From Labilithrix luteola (GTDB lineage: Bacteria; Myxococcota_A; Polyangia; Polyangiales; Polyangiaceae), in the NCBI GenBank assembly GCA_026225435.1, contig JAMFST010001495.1:1-5845 (forward strand): a stretch of DNA of 5,845 bases, in the 5' to 3' direction. The translations under genes were made by a program, and so were the position numbers. The notes under the pieces were generated by a model that was given only the letters and a program-made list of their open reading frames with translations, ran no database searches and had not been told where the DNA came from. Position 1 is the first letter of the stretch, and every line of letters begins with the position of its first letter. This document shows positions 4,858-5,845 of the stretch, piece after piece.

Positions 4858-5607
4858 ATGAGCGTCGAGTCGTCCCGTCGTGTAGCGAAGGTGGTGCCCG
4901 AGAGATCTGCGGACTCTCCGACGCGCTGGCCGGATCTCGGTCGCGCCGACGTCGGGCTGCTCCTCACGAGTCGCTGGCGGGTGACGTCGGTGGACGCGCC
5001 GCGCATGGCCGCCGAACGCGCCGCGCAGGCCTGGTCACAGAGCTCCACGCCCGCGGGCCTCCTCGCGTCCAACGTCTTCATCTCCGCGGACGACCGCAAG
5101 CTGGTGCGCATCTCCCAGTGGCGGGACGACGAGTCCAGCGGGACCGGACCGCCTCCACCGTCCACCGCTGCTCCGAGCCGGAGCAGGGGGATCGTCCCGG
5201 TCTCCGAGCCGAGCGTCGAGCACCTCGGCACGCGCGTCTACCGCCCGTACCGCAGCGGCACCTACCGCACGCCGGACCAGCAGCCGGGGGCGCTGTTCGT
5301 CGTCGATCTCGACCTTGGCGGCCCGGGTCAGGCGCAGGAGTGGGTGGAGCTCATCTTCGCGGCCATCGAGGCCGAGGGGCGCCCGCCCGAGGGGCTGCTC
5401 GCCGGGCACTTCTACGTGAGCGAGGACGGCCGCCGCGCGGTCAACCTGGCCGAGTGGGTCTCCGCCGAGTCGCACGCCAAGGCGGTGAGCGAGGACGGCG
5501 GCTTCATGGGCGCGAGCCCCGGCTGGGAACGTGTTCGCTCGTTCGCGGGCAGCCGCGTGACCGTCGAGAACTACCGCTTTCTCCGCAACACCGCGCACGT
5601 GGTCTGA
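4858..5607 (+). CDS. Tandem ABM-domain protein, putative monooxygenase-like, under a MerR-type operator
   Basis: The product has 249 residues and no signal peptide, so it should be cytoplasmic. It contains two ferredoxin-like dimeric alpha+beta domains of the antibiotic-biosynthesis-monooxygenase (ABM) type. Copy 1 spans about 32-95 and copy 2 about 144-210, joined by a Pro/Ser-rich linker (about 97-125). Each copy has the GLLA-x-VSxDxR-then-W pattern: GLLASNVFISADDRK with W88, and GLLAGHFYVSEDGRR with W200. Copy 2 keeps the N-x3-W pair (N196, W200) that corresponds to Asn62/Trp66 of ActVA-Orf6. Copy 1 has R84 in place of the Asn, so it may be structural only. Known single-domain ABM enzymes oxidise quinone or polyketide substrates or degrade haem without added cofactors; no substrate can be named here. 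The N-terminal 30 residues are polar and may not belong to the fold, so the start is open (see the GAGGG entry at 4843). The MerR-type site suggests induction by a redox or small-molecule signal. Confidence 0.82.
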   Translation: MSVESSRRVAKVVPERSADSPTRWPDLGRADVGLLLTSRWRVTSVDAPRMAAERAAQAWSQSSTPAGLLASNVFISADDRKLVRISQWRDDESSGTGPPPPSTAAPSRSRGIVPVSEPSVEHLGTRVYRPYRSGTYRTPDQQPGALFVVDLDLGGPGQAQEWVELIFAAIEAEGRPPEGLLAGHFYVSEDGRRAVNLAEWVSAESHAKAVSEDGGFMGASPGWERVRSFAGSRVTVENYRFLRNTAHVV

Positions 5608-5627
5608 CGGCCTTCCGAGACGGGCCG
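5608..5627 (+). terminator. Weak hairpin after the tandem-ABM gene
   Basis: CGGCC (5608-5612) pairs with GGCCG (5623-5627) around a 10-base loop, immediately after the stop codon. The stem is only 5 bp and no T-run follows, so termination is doubtful. Confidence 0.2.
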
Positions 5628-5678
5628 CGACGCAGCCGCGGCACTTCAGGAAATCGTCAGCAAGCTCCGGGCCACCCT

Positions 5679-5707
5679 TTGACACGGGGCGGTTCCGGAT
5701 TTATTCC
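5679..5707 (+). promoter_or_regulatory. Candidate sigma70-type promoter in the right-hand spacer
   Basis: A perfect -35 TTGACA (5679-5684) is followed after 17 bases by TATTCC (5702-5707), which has three of six -10 matches. The local sequence GGATTTATTCC is unusually A/T-rich for this window. It points rightward, with a predicted start near 5714. That would give a leader of about 120 bases to the ATG at 5834. Confidence 0.4.
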
Positions 5708-5772
5708 TCCTTCCCCCTCGCGCGGACGGCGGTCGTCTTCGCGTGGATCTGCGACCCCTCGCCGGATCGCGT

Positions 5773-5788
5773 GAACATCCAGGTGTTC
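5773..5788. repeat. Short inverted repeat GAACA...TGTTC
   Basis: GAACATC (5773-5779) and GGTGTTC (5782-5788) form a 16-bp near-palindrome with one T-G pair. It lies downstream of the candidate promoter and upstream of the ATG at 5834. It could be an operator or a small leader hairpin. The GAAC/GTTC half-sites recall LexA boxes, but their spacing (8) is not the usual 4. Confidence 0.35.
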
Positions 5789-5833
5789 TCGCGCGCCGCA
5801 ACACGCCACTCAAGAAAGCCAACCACTCAACCC

Positions 5834-5845
5834 ATGTCAGCAACC
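5834..5845 (+). CDS. Possible first four codons of a gene running off the right edge
   Basis: ATG TCA GCA ACC (MSAT) opens at 5834 and is cut by the end of the window. The 45 bases before it are A- and C-rich and lower in GC than the coding regions, as expected before a start codon. A candidate promoter lies upstream at 5679-5707. No clear Shine-Dalgarno sequence is present. Four codons cannot prove a gene. Confidence 0.3.

Noticed and set aside
3684..5231. Long minus-strand open frame of 515 codons opposite the cmk end, the lipoprotein and the ABM gene.
   Set aside because: It spans three well-supported plus-strand genes and the operator region. Its product is Arg/Gly/Ala/Asp-rich without domains, a typical antisense shadow at high GC.
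5773..5788. LexA/SOS box.
   Set aside because: The half-sites are separated by 8 bases rather than 4, and it does not fit other LexA motifs I know for delta-proteobacteria.
5646..5843. Minus-strand open frame of 65 codons at the right end.
   Set aside because: It would need a TTG start at the window edge, is dominated by Arg/Gly/Pro as in shadow frames of GC-rich DNA, and runs antisense to the candidate promoter.
1..5845. CRISPR arrays, tRNA/rRNA genes, insertion sequences, toxin-antitoxin or defence genes.
   Set aside because: No regularly spaced repeats, cloverleaf arms, transposase-like frames or terminal inverted repeats were seen on either strand.

Overview
The window is GC-rich throughout, roughly 70% by eye, with third codon positions dominated by G and C. 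Two secreted proteins look like lipoproteins. Several genes have weak or no Shine-Dalgarno sequence in front of GTG or ATG starts, and the EPSP synthase has a PSDKSIGHRA-type N-terminus. Together these suggest a myxobacterium-like Deltaproteobacterium/Myxococcota, perhaps Polyangiales. That placement rests on composition and remembered protein style, not on a marker gene.

Layout. Bases 1-184 hold the 3' end of a gene whose last 60 residues resemble the C-terminus of the lipoprotein further along. After a (GACG)x5 repeat and a strong two-part hairpin comes a small three-helix membrane protein (268-564). It converges, with an 11-base gap, on a minus-strand gene (576-1580) for a secreted, probably lipid-anchored serine esterase of the polyhydroxybutyrate depolymerase/LpqC type. 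A 43-base divergent spacer separates that gene from aroA (1624-2970, EPSP synthase). An 81-base gap then leads to cmk (3052-3783, cytidylate kinase). cmk overlaps by 4 bases a gene for a 305-residue predicted lipoprotein of unknown function (3780-4697).

The right-hand part is a separate unit. A nearly textbook MerR-family operator/promoter, with SoxR-like geometry (TTGACT, 9-bp inverted arms, 19-bp spacer), lies directly upstream of a 249-residue protein with two antibiotic-biosynthesis-monooxygenase (ABM)-like domains (4858-5607). The last 238 bases hold a candidate sigma70-type promoter, a small inverted repeat, and perhaps the first four codons of another gene at 5834.

How the genes work together. 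aroA supplies the shikimate pathway and cmk supplies CDP/dCDP. They are commonly neighbours in bacteria, and the lipoprotein is translationally coupled to cmk. The esterase and the small membrane protein look unrelated to that block. The MerR-type site suggests that the tandem-ABM gene answers to an oxidative, redox-cycling, metal or small-molecule signal through a regulator encoded outside the window.

I found no mobile element, CRISPR array, tRNA or rRNA. The features most worth a second look are the MerR/SoxR-like operator with its tandem-ABM target, and the shared C-terminal module of the two proteins that flank the esterase-aroA-cmk block.
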